A DNA stretch of 57,861 nt from Prochlorococcus sp. AG-409-I11 (GCA_003215725.1 QCJX01000002.1:96249-154109), one strand, 5' to 3'; counted from the first letter of the stretch, positions 17,796 to 25,590 are shown. Notes: a model not told the origin generated them from the sequence alone. A program made the numbers and translations.

Positions 17796-17963
17796 CTAAA
17801 AGCTTTCTTTTCTAGCCTTGAATCTTGAAGGCCTCGCAATTTCTAATCTCTCTTTCTTTGGAAGAACTTCAATCAAACTTTCATACGGATCAAGCTCGTT
17901 GGCTATCAAACAAGATTCATATGGTTCTAATTCTACAAAACATTGCTCATCATGAGAATTCAT
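17796..17963 (-). CDS. Small hypothetical protein
   Basis: 55 aa from ATG 17963: MNSHDEQCFVELEPYESCLI, then ANELDPYESLIEVLPKKERL and a basic tail. Contains an ELxPYES repeat-like pair (ELEPYES, ELDPYES). A longer TTG start would lie inside the hli terminator hairpin and is rejected. Confidence 0.5.
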   Translation of the reverse strand: MNSHDEQCFVELEPYESCLIANELDPYESLIEVLPKKERLEIARPSRFKARKESF

Positions 17964-18002
17964 AAATAATTGATAGAGACTATTGATTGAAAGAGAAGAA
18001 TT

Positions 18003-18026
18003 TATAGGAGCCAAAAGGCTCCTATA
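18003..18026. terminator. Hairpin after hli
   Basis: Perfect 10-bp stem TATAGGAGCC / AAAA loop / GGCTCCTATA, 8 bp past the hli stop on the minus strand. Likely its intrinsic terminator. Confidence 0.7.
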
Positions 18027-18033
18027 AAGGTAA

Positions 18034-18159
18034 TTAAAATATGCCTGGAACTATTTGCCCTGTAGTGGCATATGTTCCAATTGCCACTAGAAACCCAAGC
18101 ATTGCTGCCCATCCATTATATTTTTCAGCTTTCTCACTCATCAGGTCTTTAGCAGTCAT
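18034..18159 (-). CDS. hli: High-light-inducible protein (Hli)
   Basis: 41 aa: MTAKDLMSEKAEKYNGWAAM then LGFLVAIGTYATTGQIVPGI and F. The helix AEKYNGWAAMLGFLVAIGTYxxTGQIxPG is the one-helix LHC-like core (E/N and R/G positions for chlorophyll binding) of Hli proteins in the thylakoid, which protect photosystems and bind pigment under light or other stress. It is at the short end for the family. Flanked downstream by a clear terminator. Extra hli copies in Prochlorococcus often lie in islands and resemble phage copies. Confidence 0.88.
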   Translation of the reverse strand: MTAKDLMSEKAEKYNGWAAMLGFLVAIGTYATTGQIVPGIF

Positions 18160-18439
18160 AAGAAATCTCCAAAAGAAAGGATAATCAAAAGATATCCAAA
18201 TAATTAATTAGTCACTGTATATAAAAATACATTTCATATCGATTGGGCAGATTTTTGTTCATTCTCTAGTTTGGAGTGATATCAATAGCTACAAAAAGCT
18301 TCAAATCTGTATAAATTATAGCCAATAGTTTTTATTATTTAAAAGCTTTCATAGAGATCTTCTTTAACAGTATAAATAAGTACATAATCGACCGATTAAT
18401 TGCTTAAAATTAGTTTAGTTGGATGAGCTATTTTTACGA

Positions 18440-18640
18440 ATGGAATCAGAAGCAGGTACAAAAGAATGTTATGCATTACTAAAAGCCAAGGTAAATATTG
18501 AAGAGGCAATAAAATTGATAGCAAAACTAAAGCATGCAGAACATATAAAACAGCAATTACTAGCTGTTCACAACCAGCTTGAAGGCATGCATGAACTTAC
18601 ACGACGCGTTGTTCAGTCAAACGCTGAATCTTCAATCTAA
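18440..18640 (+). CDS. Small helical hypothetical protein
   Basis: 66 aa from ATG 18440: MESEAGTKECYALLKAKVNI, EEAIKLIAKLKHAEHIKQQL, then LAVHNQLEGMHELTRRVVQS. A TTG 21 bp upstream is an alternative. Entirely helical, possibly a coiled coil. Repeat half D begins at its stop. Not recognised. Confidence 0.5.
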   Translation: MESEAGTKECYALLKAKVNIEEAIKLIAKLKHAEHIKQQLLAVHNQLEGMHELTRRVVQSNAESSI

Positions 18641-18760
18641 GGAATTTGAAAAATCCATTCACTCAACTCACAAGCAGCGGTAATCACCTCGTCCTTACGG
18701 GACGTTTCAGTGATGTTCATTAGATTGGAAAAAGACTGCTTATGTCGATGGAGTGCCAAG
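18637..18760 (-). pseudogene. Broken copy of the 17145..17336 gene
   Basis: The minus strand carries NITETSRKDEVITAACEL, identical in protein to the gene at 17145..17336, and nearly identical DNA over about 45 bp. The N-terminal part has small indels and an in-frame TAA after CCATCGACA, and the C-terminal part is replaced by SEWIFQIP and a stop. The replacement junction coincides with repeat half D (18641-18673), which suggests the repeat marked a recombination point. Confidence 0.6.
18641..18673. repeat. Dispersed repeat, half copy D
   Basis: GGAATTTGAAAAATCC then ATTCACTCAACTCAC matches the second half of copy A with few changes. The TACTGGCTAATG half is missing. Confidence 0.45.
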
Positions 18761-18786
18761 CACTGCGCTGTCGACTCTTTAAATCT

Positions 18787-18982
18787 ATGGAAGCTCTTGT
18801 CTACTTGGTTATTTTCTTTTCAAAAAGCCAAGGAAGTGGTTTCTCACTTGATGTTGAGAAGATCCCTCAAGCTTCCATGAAGCAGTGTGAGAAAAAGAGT
18901 TGGAACCCCTGTCACTCTTGATTTCAAGCGTGGAGATAAATTTCTACGGGTCAAAGTGATACGGGCAAAGATCAACCTTTAA
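18787..18982 (+). pseudogene. Frameshifted small gene
   Basis: ATG 18787 opens MEALVYLVIFFSKSQGSGFS and LDVEKIPQASMKQCEKKS, then terminates soon after. A +1 move near an A5 run at about 18892-18896 opens VGTPVTLDFKRGDKFLRVKV and IRAKINL ending at 18982. Together they give a sensible small protein of about 65 aa. Reads as a single-base indel in a homopolymer. Not recognised. Confidence 0.5.
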
Positions 18983-19207
18983 TCGCTTAGTCATCATCTT
19001 GCTTTAGCTCTGGGTCCTGGTTTGAGATTTCATCGTGCGTCATCCGAAGGCTCGAAATCTTCCTAGAGTCGTGCTCTGGAAATTCCAACAGAAAAGTCTG
19101 AGGCCATATCTATCGATCTAACAAAGACGTTTTACCCCATGCAGGGGTCTAATTTTCACCATTGAGATGTGGGACCACTATCCACCTTTCACCATTGATA
19201 TCTCAAG

Positions 19208-19408
19208 TCAATCTTGATTAGTGCCTGTCGACTTCCTAAGTGGAACAGAGAACCAAACCTTCTCCGTTAACTCATCATCTGCCAACCACTCCTTGTACTC
19301 ACTTGCCAAGGCAAGCCTGTCTTCACCCTCCAATTGATTCAGTCGAACCAAAGCATTGTCTAAAGCCACCTCTAAAGACTTCATGGCTTGGCTTTCTCTA
19401 GAAGACAT
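19208..19408 (-). CDS. Small helical hypothetical protein
   Basis: 66 aa: MSSRESQAMKSLEVALDNAL, VRLNQLEGEDRLALASEYKE, then WLADDELTEKVWFSVPLRKS. Helical with a Leu heptad-like stretch. ATG start. Not recognised. Confidence 0.5.
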   Translation of the reverse strand: MSSRESQAMKSLEVALDNALVRLNQLEGEDRLALASEYKEWLADDELTEKVWFSVPLRKSTGTNQD

Positions 19409-20018
19409 AGAGACTTCTTGTATAGAGAGATTTTATCTGGACCGATGACCACAAACCAAATAAAACTTAGTTGCTTGCTGGAAGATTCCTGAGAGAAAAG
19501 CGAGCGCACCTGTGAATGATTCGTTTCAAGGCGGAAGTATGAATAGATTCACCAAAAGGTGTGAATAGACTTCAATCCATTAGAAGCAGAAACACTGGCA
19601 TAACTAGGATTCTGAGGACAGGCTATTCATGAGCGCGCAAAAAACTGCTGGAATCAATCTGTATAGAGAAGTGCGTAATTGGCTAGTCTGCTTTCAAGAA
19701 GTAGCGAAAGAAGCCTGCCAAACTGGCCAGTTTATTCACACTTTGTTCACACCAGCACTTTTCCCTGAGATCAACGACAGTCAAAGAACCTTCCTACTGG
19801 CTAATGGAAAGCGAGCCTAATGTTATTACGTCAAAAATCCTAGTTATACCAATTGATTTGCCTCCTTTTTGCTGATTTCTCTATGCTAACTAGAAAATTC
19901 TATCCTCAAAAGACAAATATCTTTAGGCCTTAATATCCGACTTTCTTCACCTCATTACCAAACCAAGTCTCTAAATCTGTTTGAAATCTTATAGAGGTAG
20001 ATTCATCTCTAAATGTAA
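19409..20018. other. Gene-poor stretch with repeat copy E
   Basis: About 600 bp. The only long frame (19629..19820 on plus) runs straight through repeat copy E and has no family-like features, so I leave the stretch without a gene. Confidence 0.5.
19732..19808. repeat. Dispersed two-part repeat, copy E
   Basis: TTATTCACACTTTGTTCACACC at 19732-19753 shares the tandem TTCACAC unit (written as two units: TTATTCACAC and TTTGTTCACACC), and TACTGGCTAATGG follows at 19796-19808. Same half order and spacing (77 bp overall) as copy B (about 73 bp from tandem to end). Confidence 0.55.
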
Positions 20019-20186
20019 TCATTGCAGTTCTTGTCTGATTCCCATCTCTTCGCATTGTTTGTAGTCTTTAACTTTTATCTTTTCTATACCAGCGTCAGTC
20101 CTTGAGAGAACCAACCAATAAGTCACAGCATTAGCAGCGGTAGGAAGTGCTAGCGCAGCGAGTAGGGGAAGTAAGAAGCGGTTCAT
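20019..20186 (-). CDS. Small secreted protein, possibly frameshifted
   Basis: 55 aa: signal peptide MNRFLLPLLAALALPTAANA then VTYWLVLSRTDAGIEKIKVK and DYKQCEEMGIRQELQ. The N-terminus fits a small secreted picocyanobacterial family (NRFLLPLLAALALPTAANA...KxxxCEE). A shifted frame continues past the stop (MITFRDESTSIRFQTDLETW), so the natural C-terminus may have been lost to an indel near the QCEEM codons. Confidence 0.5.
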   Translation of the reverse strand: MNRFLLPLLAALALPTAANAVTYWLVLSRTDAGIEKIKVKDYKQCEEMGIRQELQ

Positions 20187-20221
20187 AAAAACTTATTAGC
20201 TGATCTCGTTCAATTTAAGTG

Positions 20222-20437
20222 TCATTTTTTCTTTGGCTTGTCGTAATTAAATTTGGTAGAGACCTTGTTGCCTTGCCAAGAAAGAGTGCCTTGGTACATG
20301 TCCTCACTCAGTAAGTAATTTAGTGCGTCTTCCGACATTGGTTCAGGTTCAGGTGTGTTAGCTATTTCTTTTGCTTGAACTCCAATAGGACAGCAAAACA
20401 AAAGCAGACCAAGAACTAAAGAAAAAAGTTCTTTCAT
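20222..20437 (-). CDS. Small secreted protein, paralogue of 29565..29786
   Basis: 71 aa. Signal peptide MKELFSLVLGLLLFCCPIGV with cleavage near VQA, then the block EIANTPEPEPMSEDALNYLL and SEDMYQGTLSW shared almost residue-for-residue with 29565..29786. The C-terminal 20 residues differ (basic KFNYDKPKKK here). Short exported protein of unknown role. Confidence 0.65.
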   Translation of the reverse strand: MKELFSLVLGLLLFCCPIGVQAKEIANTPEPEPMSEDALNYLLSEDMYQGTLSWQGNKVSTKFNYDKPKKK

Positions 20438-20622
20438 AAACCAATTATGCCTACTTCTATTTGCAATAGTTGGCAGCTTCAGTTGGAGTGCAAAGCATTG
20501 TTGCCATTGATAATAAAAATGCTTGGTATGGCTGGGATATTGGTGGTAAAATGATCAACTTTTGTTCGCTGATCCTCAATCAATAAAAAGCACGCTAGTT
20601 CAAAGGGTGCGTTAACGCTCAA

Positions 20623-20976
20623 TCTGGAAATTCCAACTCATTAGAAGTAATTACAAATCCTGGAACTGCTACTGCTAGAGGAAATACATGTCCAACTGGA
20701 TATGCCTATGTAGGCCAAGGGTATTGTCGTGAAGTTCGATGCGGTGATCGGACTATGGATACCGTCGGAAATGATCAAATAATTGGCGGTAAAAAATGGC
20801 GGTGTCCCAAATCAATTTTTACGATGTATTCACTTCAGCTAGGGGCTGATCAAACACGCGTAGGTAATAACCCCAATTGCCCTAGCGGCGAGCCAGAAAT
20901 CGGTTGGACAAGTACATGCGAAGCACCTTATGAGGAACCGCCAAAAGAAGATCGAATAGTAGGAAGACAGATATGA
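20623..20976 (+). pseudogene. Cys-rich secreted-type gene lacking a start
   Basis: An open frame begins after TAG at 20609 and reads NSNSLEVITNPGTATARGNT, CPTGYAYVGQGYCREVRCGD, then ... KKWRCPKSIF and GWTSTCEAPYEEPPKED. Six Cys suggest disulfides. There is no ATG before residue 45 and no signal peptide, so the 5' end has decayed; an internal ATG at 20755 is unlikely to be the true start. A more degraded relative is at about 36798..37130. Confidence 0.5.
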
Positions 20977-20989
20977 AACGCTTACTACT

Positions 20990-21127
20990 TCAATCCAGTC
21001 TATCTGCATAGTCTCTTAAAACTTCTGCCATTTTGTGCGGCGGTATTTCTTGCTGATATTCCCTACATAAATCAAAGAACTTATCTAGAAATTCTTTCAT
21101 AGGGTTTGAGCCTTTTTCTTCAGTCAT
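20990..21127 (-). CDS. Small hypothetical protein
   Basis: 45 aa: MTEEKGSNPMKEFLDKFFDL, CREYQQEIPPHKMAEVLRDY, then ADRLD. Soluble, helical, one Cys. ATG start. Not recognised but coding-like in composition. Confidence 0.5.
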   Translation of the reverse strand: MTEEKGSNPMKEFLDKFFDLCREYQQEIPPHKMAEVLRDYADRLD

Positions 21128-21186
21128 TTAGATCCTCAAAGACGAAATAAGTATGGACACAATTATTCCCTTTGCCAGGTCCTTTT

Positions 21187-21261
21187 ATGCCACTTGCAAC
21201 TATCACAGAAGCAAGCCGAATCCTCGGATATAGGTCTCGAAGTCAGCTCTATCTCATCTGA
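21187..21261 (+). pseudogene. Remnant of a helix-turn-helix-type gene
   Basis: MPLATITEASRILGYRSRSQ then LYLI and a stop. The start looks like that of a small DNA-binding protein (ITEASRxLGYxSRSQLYRL). It is cut short where it meets the 3' end of the DUF938 gene on the other strand (12-bp overlap), so it is likely a truncated leftover. Confidence 0.4.
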
Positions 21262-21866
21262 AAAATGACAGAAAGATTATTGGCAGGCATTTCATAAACA
21301 TCATGGTTGTCAAATCCGTTCTTCATTCCTATTTCGCTAACCACATCCAAATCCCGAACACCCCAAGTTGAGTTTTGTAGCTTCAATGACTGATCAAATC
21401 GCGCGTTGCTTTCACTAGTGTGTTCACTATTTATTTTGAAAGGTCCATACAAAATCAACATTTGATCCTTTCCCAGGAGATTCCCAGCCTCTTCAAATAA
21501 TGCCTGTGTACAACACCATGGAGATATATGGATCATGTTGATACAGACGATAGCTTTAAGCGACGATCGAAATTCAGAAGTTAGGGGCCAAGGTCTTTCC
21601 CGAACATCAAGGTCTAATGGTTGAGGCATCTTGGCATTTAATCCTTGATGCTTAATCCAAGCACTAATACTTTTTCTATAAAAAGGATCCGGATCACTTG
21701 TTTGCCAATGAATTTCAGGAAAGCGTTCTTGAAACGTCACTCCATGCTCTCCACTGCCACTTGCTATTTCTAGAACAAATCCATTTGAGGGAAGGATTTT
21801 CGAAAGGACCTCTCCTATAGGACCTCTGTTCTTTTCCGTTGCAGGGAAGAAAAGTCTTTCATCCAT
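21249..21866 (-). CDS. DUF938 SAM-dependent methyltransferase-like protein
   Basis: 205 aa. The start MDERLFFPATEKNRGPIGEV, the SAM-binding loop VLEIASGSGEHGVTFQERFP (about 31-50), WQTSDPDPFYRKSI, and CINMIHISPW are the DUF938 signature (RxxxPAxxRNxxPI...LEIASGTGEH...DxD...NMIHIxPW). Substrate unknown. ATG at 21866; it follows the dienelactone hydrolase gene on the same strand with a 40-bp gap. Confidence 0.88.
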   Translation of the reverse strand: MDERLFFPATEKNRGPIGEVLSKILPSNGFVLEIASGSGEHGVTFQERFPEIHWQTSDPDPFYRKSISAWIKHQGLNAKMPQPLDLDVRERPWPLTSEFRSSLKAIVCINMIHISPWCCTQALFEEAGNLLGKDQMLILYGPFKINSEHTSESNARFDQSLKLQNSTWGVRDLDVVSEIGMKNGFDNHDVYEMPANNLSVIFQMR

Positions 21867-21906
21867 TTGTACATTTAGTAAGAATCATTTAAGCCTCATC
21901 TTCTAA

Positions 21907-22626
21907 CTAAGTATTCAGCTTCTCTAACAGTAAACCCCAACCAATCTCAGAAGCCTCGGCATTAAAACTTGAACGTTGCTCACACATAAATCCGTGGTCG
22001 GCAGCTTCAATCTCGATATAAGTCAATCGTTCCCCGTCTGGATCTTCTTTCTTCAATGCTTCTTTGATGGCTGTTCGCTCAGACTCAGGGATCAGAGGAT
22101 CAGCAGTACCGCATAGACAAGTCAACTCTCCGGAAACAGCCGGGAGTAATTCCAAGCTGGGTGAGCCTCCACCAGGACGACTGAAACTGACGCCTGCGCC
22201 ATAAAAATCAAAAGTGGAGCTTACTGCTGGGAGTGTTGAAGAAATCAGGGCAGCATGACCGCCAAAACAAAATCCAATCACCGTGATCTTTGATTGTTGG
22301 TTTTGTTGTTTTAACCAAGCAATAGCTGCAGAAGCATCGGCAAGAATCTGCTCGGTAGTAGTAAGTTCTTTATATCGTCGACCCTCCACTAAATCTGCTT
22401 CGCTATAGCCAAGCTCCACCTCTGGAGCTGTTCGAGCAAAGAGTGGCATTGCCAATGCAGCAAAACCATGACTGGCCAGACGGTCAACAACACTTCTTAC
22501 CCAGCTGTTAACACCAAAAACCTCTGGGAGAACCAGGACTATATGTTTACTCTCTTGTTCAGGGTTGTTCCACCAACAACGCAATGGAACTGGGCCTTCT
22601 TCAACAACAACCCAATTACCTGCCAT
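21907..22626 (-). CDS. Dienelactone hydrolase family protein
   Basis: 239 aa alpha/beta hydrolase. The nucleophile elbow is GFCFGG with Cys120 as in dienelactone hydrolases, with Asp176 (GTADPLIP) and His211 (AADHGFMC) completing the triad and Glu35 in PEVFGVN matching the family. Likely hydrolyses a small lactone or ester; the natural substrate in cyanobacteria is unknown. No signal peptide, so cytosolic. A 14-bp motif upstream is shared with the rhomboid gene. Confidence 0.9.
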   Translation of the reverse strand: MAGNWVVVEEGPVPLRCWWNNPEQESKHIVLVLPEVFGVNSWVRSVVDRLASHGFAALAMPLFARTAPEVELGYSEADLVEGRRYKELTTTEQILADASAAIAWLKQQNQQSKITVIGFCFGGHAALISSTLPAVSSTFDFYGAGVSFSRPGGGSPSLELLPAVSGELTCLCGTADPLIPESERTAIKEALKKEDPDGERLTYIEIEAADHGFMCEQRSSFNAEASEIGWGLLLEKLNT

Positions 22627-22648
22627 AGGTTATGAAAAGTATGGACAA

Positions 22649-22662
22649 CACTACATACCCTA
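22649..22662 (-). promoter_or_regulatory. Shared upstream motif, copy 1
   Basis: CACTACATACCCTA (TAGGGTATGTAGTG on the minus strand) lies 23 bp before the dienelactone hydrolase start. The identical 14-mer precedes the rhomboid gene at 24488. TATGTA could be a -10 box or the site a regulator's. Confidence 0.45.
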
Positions 22663-22811
22663 CGTAGTAAGAGCGTTTCATTTTTGACAATGCTCTTTAT
22701 CGCTCTAAGAACGGAGGTGGACCAGCTTCAAATGCCAAAGAGACAATCTTGCTAGACCTCGCTTAGATGGAGAGAGGGAATAGATGCACCAGCCTTCTCT
22801 ACGAGATTTGT

Positions 22812-23444
22812 ATGACCCAGTCAGGTTCTAGTGGCTCCATAGCTACAACTAATCTTCAAGGCGATGACGCTCTTAGCTATAGCTTTTGGTACATAGATAC
22901 CAAGAAGCTTTGGATTCTTTCTTTTTTAACTCTTGGCATTTATCCGGTTTATTGGACCTTTAAGCATTGGAAGCACTACAGAGATCGTGCTTTGGCTGGT
23001 AATGAGCTTTACCCAAGCGACAAACTAATTAAACCCTTCTGGTCAGCACTCTTATCTGCATTTTATTTAATTGGTACTGCTCGTAGGGTCAGAGATAAAG
23101 GCAAAGAGCTTCAATTAGCGAAACCATCTACAGGACCTTGGTGGGCATTTTGGTTAGTTACTTTCTCAGGGTCATTGGCATCAATAATTCAACCGAGCGA
23201 GAACTTGGCAGCTAATTTCATACGATTTGAATTAGTTGTTGTTGGAATCCTGATTCAGACTTGGCAATACGTAAGGATTCAGAGAAAGGCTAATAAGGTT
23301 TTACATAAAGAAGGTTTGGTCTTACCACCTCCTGGTCCAACTTATTCATTCGTTGATGGACTTTTAATAGCATCAGGAGGTTGTACTTGGATCTTTACAG
23401 CTGTCTTGAACATCACTGTGAAACCTTCTGGCTTTTTGACCTAA
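22812..23444 (+). CDS. DUF4234-like membrane protein
   Basis: 210 aa from the preferred ATG 22812 (MTQSGSSGSIATTNLQGDDA); an ATG 45 bp earlier gives a poor leader. YSFWYIDTKKLWILSFLTLG then IYPVYWTFKHWKHYRDR is the DUF4234-type start (KLxxLSxxTxGxYxxYWxYRNW). Three or four more hydrophobic segments follow (LLSAFYLIGTARR, WWAFWLVTFSG, ELVVVGILIQTW, LLIASGGCTWIFTAVL). Integral membrane, function unknown. Confidence 0.8.
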   Translation: MTQSGSSGSIATTNLQGDDALSYSFWYIDTKKLWILSFLTLGIYPVYWTFKHWKHYRDRALAGNELYPSDKLIKPFWSALLSAFYLIGTARRVRDKGKELQLAKPSTGPWWAFWLVTFSGSLASIIQPSENLAANFIRFELVVVGILIQTWQYVRIQRKANKVLHKEGLVLPPPGPTYSFVDGLLIASGGCTWIFTAVLNITVKPSGFLT

Positions 23445-23497
23445 AAAGTCTCAAGGACTAATAAATAGCTATCCGTTTAAAGTCTTCAAGAAGTCAG

Positions 23498-23692
23498 ATG
23501 ACAATGCTTTGCGCTGATAACTGTGCGAGAGGGTTTGTTGTGATTACCTTCCTAGGTTTTGGGGAGGCACAGATTATGGGAGGGATTGTTCCCAATCTGA
23601 TTGCTTTTGGATTGTTTGTTGGGGCTATTGGATACTTTGCTTTAACTGGCAAGATGGCAGAAATGTTCGATCTAAAGAAACCATCCAAATGA
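23498..23692 (+). CDS. Small membrane protein, paralogue of 37275..37445
   Basis: 64 aa: MTMLCADNCARGFVVITFLG, FGEAQIMGGIVPNLIAFGLF, then VGAIGYFALTGKMAEMFDLK. The paralogue shares ADN-ARxFVVITFL..GE-QIxGGIVPNLIAF-LF-GAIGYF..T-KMxEM, which supports the full-length start at 23498. Two short helices. The TGA overlaps the next ATG (ATGA). Confidence 0.65.
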   Translation: MTMLCADNCARGFVVITFLGFGEAQIMGGIVPNLIAFGLFVGAIGYFALTGKMAEMFDLKKPSK

Positions 23693-23907
23693 GTGAGCAG
23701 TGGAAACCAACAGAAGAACAAAATACTGGTCCTGTTTCTCGTGTTTCTGAGTTCTTCATTGATGAACTCAACGAACTACAAGAGGAGCTGGAATGCCCTG
23801 ACGAATTTATTTACGACTTCATGGAAGCAATAAGAAATCGCTGGTCGCCTGATAGTTGCCATAGCCAGGCGAGAAATCTCAAAAGAAAGAATCCTGATGC
23901 GTACTAA
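23689..23907 (+). CDS. Small acidic hypothetical protein
   Basis: 72 aa: MSEQWKPTEEQNTGPVSRVS, EFFIDELNELQEELECPDEF, then IYDFMEAIRNRWSPDSCHSQ. The ATG overlaps the previous stop, so the two are translationally coupled. Helical and acidic; not recognised. Its end overlaps the convergent rhomboid gene by 4 bp. Confidence 0.6.
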   Translation: MSEQWKPTEEQNTGPVSRVSEFFIDELNELQEELECPDEFIYDFMEAIRNRWSPDSCHSQARNLKRKNPDAY

Positions 23908-24458
23908 ACCTTGTCAGGTTCTCTATAAATGCCCAGAGCCCCTAATAGTCCACCTATAAAGCCACTGAAATGACCGATCCAGCTAATGCCTTGCGGCACA
24001 TTCCATGGCAGCAAAGATGGAAGGAAATGACCATACAGTACAAAACAAATCACAGTTAGGGCAATTGCAAGAAAACGTTTTTCGAGAAAGCCAATAATCA
24101 ACACGTATCCAAGTAACCCAAACACCACCCCTGAAATCCCATGTGCTGGAATAGCCCAAAAGAAAACTTGGAATATTTCGACAAACAAAACACACGCCCA
24201 GACGGAGATGTAATCACGTAGTCCTTTTGAAAGAACAAGCCAACTCAAAGGGAGAAACAAAACTGTGTTTGAGAGCAAATGACTAAATCCGCTGTGACTG
24301 AAAGGAGCAGTAAAAAGTCCCCACCATGGATACCCCCCTCCTATGAGAAAGTTCCAATTCCCACCAAACCAGACCTGATCAATTAGCTCCTGAACCCAAG
24401 CGATTCCAATTAAAACCAAAGGGACTAAGAATCGCAGTGATTTACTAGCACTATTCAT
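23904..24458 (-). CDS. Rhomboid-family intramembrane serine protease
   Basis: 184 aa with about six hydrophobic segments. Family features are HSGFSHLLSN (55-64), the catalytic GISG with Ser109, and the partner His163 in WIGHFSGFIGG. It cleaves transmembrane substrates within the bilayer; targets unknown. ATG at 24458. The motif CACTACATACCCTA lies 30 bp upstream. Confidence 0.9.
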   Translation of the reverse strand: MNSASKSLRFLVPLVLIGIAWVQELIDQVWFGGNWNFLIGGGYPWWGLFTAPFSHSGFSHLLSNTVLFLPLSWLVLSKGLRDYISVWACVLFVEIFQVFFWAIPAHGISGVVFGLLGYVLIIGFLEKRFLAIALTVICFVLYGHFLPSLLPWNVPQGISWIGHFSGFIGGLLGALGIYREPDKV

Positions 24459-24487
24459 TTCAATACAGCGTATCTAATTAAAAGAAT

Positions 24488-24501
24488 CACTACATACCCT
24501 A
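24488..24501 (-). promoter_or_regulatory. Shared upstream motif, copy 2
   Basis: CACTACATACCCTA, identical to 22649-22662, lies 30 bp before the rhomboid ATG on the same (minus) orientation relative to the gene. Confidence 0.45.
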
Positions 24502-24570
24502 TGCAGGAAAAGTCTTAATACCAGAAACCCATAACGGTCTTATCCCGCCAACAGGTCCTTCCCCTCTTTA

Positions 24571-24777
24571 TTGAAATCGCCAATGAGGAGAAGTGGAAAC
24601 TTGCTCAAAGAATCAGAGGGATTCTTCCTCCGTTCCCTGGCCAGGCAGAACAAAGAGAGACATCATCGGGTCAAGTCCCTCATCGAGGCTAACTTCGTCG
24701 CAACCAGGCTCAAGTTAGAGAACACCCATCCACTCAAATGGATACTCTGGTTCCAAGAAGCTGGGACGTCGCTCTAG
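24571..24777 (+). CDS. Hypothetical basic protein (uncertain)
   Basis: 68 aa: MKSPMRRSGNLLKESEGFFL, RSLARQNKERHHRVKSLIEA, then NFVATRLKLENTHPLKWILW. Highly basic helices. Base composition is richer in G+C than its neighbours. No homologue recalled; coding status uncertain. Confidence 0.4.
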   Translation: MKSPMRRSGNLLKESEGFFLRSLARQNKERHHRVKSLIEANFVATRLKLENTHPLKWILWFQEAGTSL

Positions 24778-24963
24778 AACCCGATCGAGGTCAAAAACAC
24801 CGAGGTTTAAAATAGTTTCAACAGAGACGTCAGCTTTCTTACTACTTACGACACTCACCATAAAGTTCATATAAAGACTAAAATAATCAGTTAGCCCATG
24901 TCGGTGGAGTCACATATTATAAGAAGTATTTCTTAGTCATCTTTTCTCTATTCTTATTGGCAA

Positions 24964-25590
24964 ATGCAAAGAACTCAATTAAACATAAATATCGATCCCG
25001 AACTTTTGAGAAAGATAAAGGATTCTGCAAGGATGTCTGGGAAATCACTCGCTTCTTATGTAGCTGAATCTCTCGCAAGTAAAATAGACGATGTTTCTTT
25101 TCCATCAATCAATTCTCGATTTAGTGAGATTGAAGACAGGTTGCAATCCTTAGAAAATAATATTCAACCACTAATTTATGGTACTCAAAAAACAACTGCT
25201 TTCACTCCTCAGGAAGCAAAGAAATGCAATCAATTTATTAAAGCTATCTTTGAGAAAGAGCGTGTAAAGAAAAAATATAAATCAACGAAAGATGCATGGG
25301 ATGATCTTCTTAGCCATATCAATTGTTTTGATCAATGGAACGAGATTTACACATTCAGGTTGAAAGAATCTCTTTTTATTGATCATGCTGAGCCTCTTAC
25401 TAGTGATGAGATGAACCGACTCACTAAAGGTAAAAGATGCCCTTGTCCTATTAGAACAGGATTAATTAATTGGATTAATAATTCAGATCAAGGAAAATGT
25501 TGTTGCGCAGATAAGAGTTTCCCATCACAGCAAACTATATGCGAAAAAGGTTCCAAGTTAGTAGATGACCTATATGGGAATAAATTATGA
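24964..25590 (+). CDS. Ribbon-helix-helix protein with Cys-rich C-terminus
   Basis: 208 aa. Residues 1-40 look like an RHH DNA-binding unit (QRTQLNINIDPELLRKIKDS, ARMSGKSLASYVAESLASKI). A coiled segment follows (FSEIEDRLQSLENNIQ), then a helical middle. The C-terminus has CPCPIRTGLINWIN and GKCCCADKSFPSQQTICEKG, seven or so Cys that may hold zinc or iron-sulfur. A DNA-binding regulator with a metal or redox switch is a reasonable guess only. Preceded by an AT-rich region. Confidence 0.7.
   Translation: MQRTQLNINIDPELLRKIKDSARMSGKSLASYVAESLASKIDDVSFPSINSRFSEIEDRLQSLENNIQPLIYGTQKTTAFTPQEAKKCNQFIKAIFEKERVKKKYKSTKDAWDDLLSHINCFDQWNEIYTFRLKESLFIDHAEPLTSDEMNRLTKGKRCPCPIRTGLINWINNSDQGKCCCADKSFPSQQTICEKGSKLVDDLYGNKL

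Noticed and set aside
19629-19820. 63-aa plus-strand frame MSAQKTAGINLYREVRNWLV...
   Set aside because: It passes through both halves of repeat copy E; the apparent peptide is largely translated repeat.
24050-24195. 70-aa minus frame inside the rhomboid gene
   Set aside because: Out-of-frame shadow of a catalytically complete rhomboid protease.
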